In this document: piece by piece, positions 5,309-6,762 of the stretch | Layout of the letters: each line of letters starts with the position of its first letter | How positions within the stretch are numbered: the first letter of the stretch is position 1 | Assembly (NCBI GenBank): GCA_902795875.1 | Contig: CADBND010000023.1 | Coordinates: 1-6,762, forward strand | DNA from: an uncultured Erysipelotrichaceae bacterium | GTDB taxonomy: Bacteria; Bacillota_I; Bacilli_A; Erysipelotrichales; Erysipelotrichaceae | Direction of reading: 5' to 3' | Length of the DNA stretch: 6,762 bases | Position numbers and translations under genes: made by a program | Notes under the pieces: generated by a model | What the model was told of the DNA's origin: nothing | Databases searched by the model: none | What the model saw: only the letters and a program-made list of their open reading frames with translations

Positions 5309-6762
5309 ATGAAAAAAATGCGCAAATTACTGACTACGCTGCTGCTGTGCGTCCTGACGATGTGCATGCTGGCGGGCTGCGGCTCCAAGGGCGGAAACGG
5401 TGGCGGTGGTTCCGAGTCTCAGGGACTCGATGTCGATCCGGCAACGCTTCAGTTCCCGTTGGCTGAAACAGCTACTATTTCCGGCTTGACCAACTATCCG
5501 GCTGGCACGGAATCTGATCCGAACAACAGAACGATCTTCAAGAGGCTTGAAGAAAAGACAAACGTTCATGTCGACTGGAGAGCGATCCAGAGCGACCAGT
5601 GGGGTGAGAAGATCTCCCTTGAAATGTCCAACATCAAGACACTTCCTGAATTCGTCTTCTCTGCCGGTTTCGGTGATACTGACCTGCTCAAGTATGCAAA
5701 GCAGGGTGTCATCATCAACCTTGAAGATTATATCGACAAATACATGCCGAATCTGTGCAAGGTCTATGAACAGGCTCCGGAATACCGTGCAATGTCTACG
5801 GATGAAAACGGTCACATCTGGGCTCTTCCTTGGATCGAACAGTTAGGTTATGAAAAGACAGCTATCCAGACGATCGATAACATGCCGTTCATCAACAAGA
5901 GCTGGCTCGACTTCCTCGGACTTGAAGTTCCGGCGACAGTCGATGAATTCGAAGCTGTTCTGATCGCATTCCGCGACAACGCAGATAAGCTCAAAGCGGA
6001 ATTCAATATCGATGGCGATATCATTCCGATGTCCTTCATCATGAACGATGGTGGTCAGGACCCGATGGTATTGATCAACGGTTTCGGCGAAGGTTACGGT
6101 GATCCGGATAAGGGCAGACACATTGCTGTTACAGAAGACAGAAAAGTCATCTGCACCGCTCAGACGGAAGGCTTCAAGAAGGGTCTCCAGTGGCTGCACA
6201 AGCTCTATGAAGAGAACCTGATCGACGTCGATGCATTCACGCAGGACTGGTCCACTTATGTTGCTAAGGGTAAATCCGGACGTTACGGTGTCTGCTTCTC
6301 TTGGGACGTTGCAAATATCGTACAGGTCACCATGGATGACCTGATCGCCGGAAAGAGCTGGATCCCGCTTGCGATGCTTGAGGCTGATACGAAGAACCTC
6401 ACTCCGCAGAACGGTTCCTTCACTTCCGGTTTCGACAGAGGCCGCTGTGTTGTCACTGCTACTGCAAAGAATCCTGCGTTGATCTGTGCATGGCTTGACC
6501 AGATGTATGATCCACTCCAGTCTCCGCAGAACAACTGGGGTACTTACGGTGAAGATGATGACTTCGATATCTTCGAAATGAGCACGAATGCTAACGGCGA
6601 ACCGATGCTGAAACACGCTTGGTTAGGTGATGCTTCTCCGGTTGAAGTTCGTGAGGCTGAAAGTGTCAATGGTCCTCTGGCTATCTTAGACAGCTACTAT
6701 GGTGTCTACGTAACCTGCCCGGATGATGCACAGTATCGTTTGGATTGGATTAAGGATTACTA
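5309..6762 (+). CDS. Extracellular sugar-binding lipoprotein of the ABC importer (3' end cut off by window)
   Basis: The frame is open from the ATG at 5309 through 484 full codons to the right edge, so the C-terminus is missing. Related LplA/YtcQ-type proteins usually have about 500-560 residues, so perhaps 20-80 are lost. A lipoprotein signal peptide is clear: basic start MKKMRK, hydrophobic core 7-20, lipobox L21-A-G-C24 with Cys24 as the lipid anchor, then a flexible Gly/Ser linker (25-37). The mature part fits the family 1 solute-binding fold of the LplA group: R79-LEEKTNVHVDW, L127-KYAKQGVIINLEDYID (about 127-143), I170-WALPW, and I195-NKSWLDFLGLEVPATVDEFE. AGGAG (5299-5303) lies 5 nt before the ATG; the in-frame ATG at 5318 is too far from it. 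Every Phe codon I read in this gene is TTC, unlike lacI, which fits high expression. It captures the sugar outside and delivers it to the two permeases. Confidence 0.95.
   Translation, partial: MKKMRKLLTTLLLCVLTMCMLAGCGSKGGNGGGGSESQGLDVDPATLQFPLAETATISGLTNYPAGTESDPNNRTIFKRLEEKTNVHVDWRAIQSDQWGEKISLEMSNIKTLPEFVFSAGFGDTDLLKYAKQGVIINLEDYIDKYMPNLCKVYEQAPEYRAMSTDENGHIWALPWIEQLGYEKTAIQTIDNMPFINKSWLDFLGLEVPATVDEFEAVLIAFRDNADKLKAEFNIDGDIIPMSFIMNDGGQDPMVLINGFGEGYGDPDKGRHIAVTEDRKVICTAQTEGFKKGLQWLHKLYEENLIDVDAFTQDWSTYVAKGKSGRYGVCFSWDVANIVQVTMDDLIAGKSWIPLAMLEADTKNLTPQNGSFTSGFDRGRCVVTATAKNPALICAWLDQMYDPLQSPQNNWGTYGEDDDFDIFEMSTNANGEPMLKHAWLGDASPVEVREAESVNGPLAILDSYYGVYVTCPDDAQYRLDWIKDY

Noticed and set aside
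5327..5815. 162-codon open frame on the minus strand
   Set aside because: It is antisense to the signal peptide and N-terminal lobe of the binding protein, with no supporting features.
5843..6616. Long open frame (257 codons) on the minus strand
   Set aside because: It lies wholly antisense to the binding-protein gene, has no convincing ribosome binding site and shows no recognisable family features. The plus-strand frame has clear lipoprotein and binding-protein motifs. The codon bias of the real gene explains the open antisense frame.
1..6762. CRISPR arrays, tRNA/rRNA genes, insertion sequences and attachment sites
   Set aside because: No regularly spaced repeats, cloverleaf-like segments, transposase motifs or terminal inverted repeats were seen.

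Overview
The window reads as a piece of a Firmicutes (Clostridia-like) chromosome. Signs are strong purine-rich Shine-Dalgarno sites in front of nearly every gene, a lipoprotein-type solute-binding protein, a YesL/DUF624 membrane protein, and LplB/YtcP-type sugar permeases with no ATPase gene beside them. The genus cannot be told from the sequence. The coding DNA favours C-ending codons such as ATC, TTC and AAC.

Left edge (1-735): the C-terminal end of an unrecognised membrane protein is followed without a gap by a small antibiotic-biosynthesis-monooxygenase (ABM)-fold protein, both on the plus strand. A plus-strand terminator-like hairpin and a separate minus-strand terminator hairpin lie in the 134-bp convergent gap before the next operon.

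Middle (737-3151, minus strand): a compact three-gene operon reads lacI-family regulator, then yesL-like DUF624 membrane protein, then a single-pass membrane protein whose outside domain looks distantly like a solute-binding protein. The first two genes are 4 nt apart and the last two overlap by 4 nt.

Divergent control region (3152-3407): this 256-bp AT-rich gap holds a good promoter for lacI, candidate promoters for the transporter, and four same-direction copies of a TGTGCA core, one of them inside an imperfect palindrome. These are the best candidates for operators of the LacI-family regulator. A small perfect hairpin lies in the transporter leader.

Right side (3408-6762, plus strand): a CUT1-type carbohydrate ABC importer is encoded by an LplB-like permease, a YtcP-like permease and a lipoprotein solute-binding protein that runs off the right end. 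A stem-loop sits between the second permease and the binding protein. No nucleotide-binding subunit is present, so a shared MsmX-type ATPase encoded elsewhere is the likely partner.

Together, the middle and right parts look like a sugar- or oligosaccharide-responsive uptake locus: the regulator would sense an intracellular sugar and control both its own operon and the divergent importer. The substrate cannot be named because no glycoside hydrolase or lyase is in the window. I found no clearly new biological system. The least explained element is the membrane-anchored protein at 737-1453, carried in the regulator-YesL operon.
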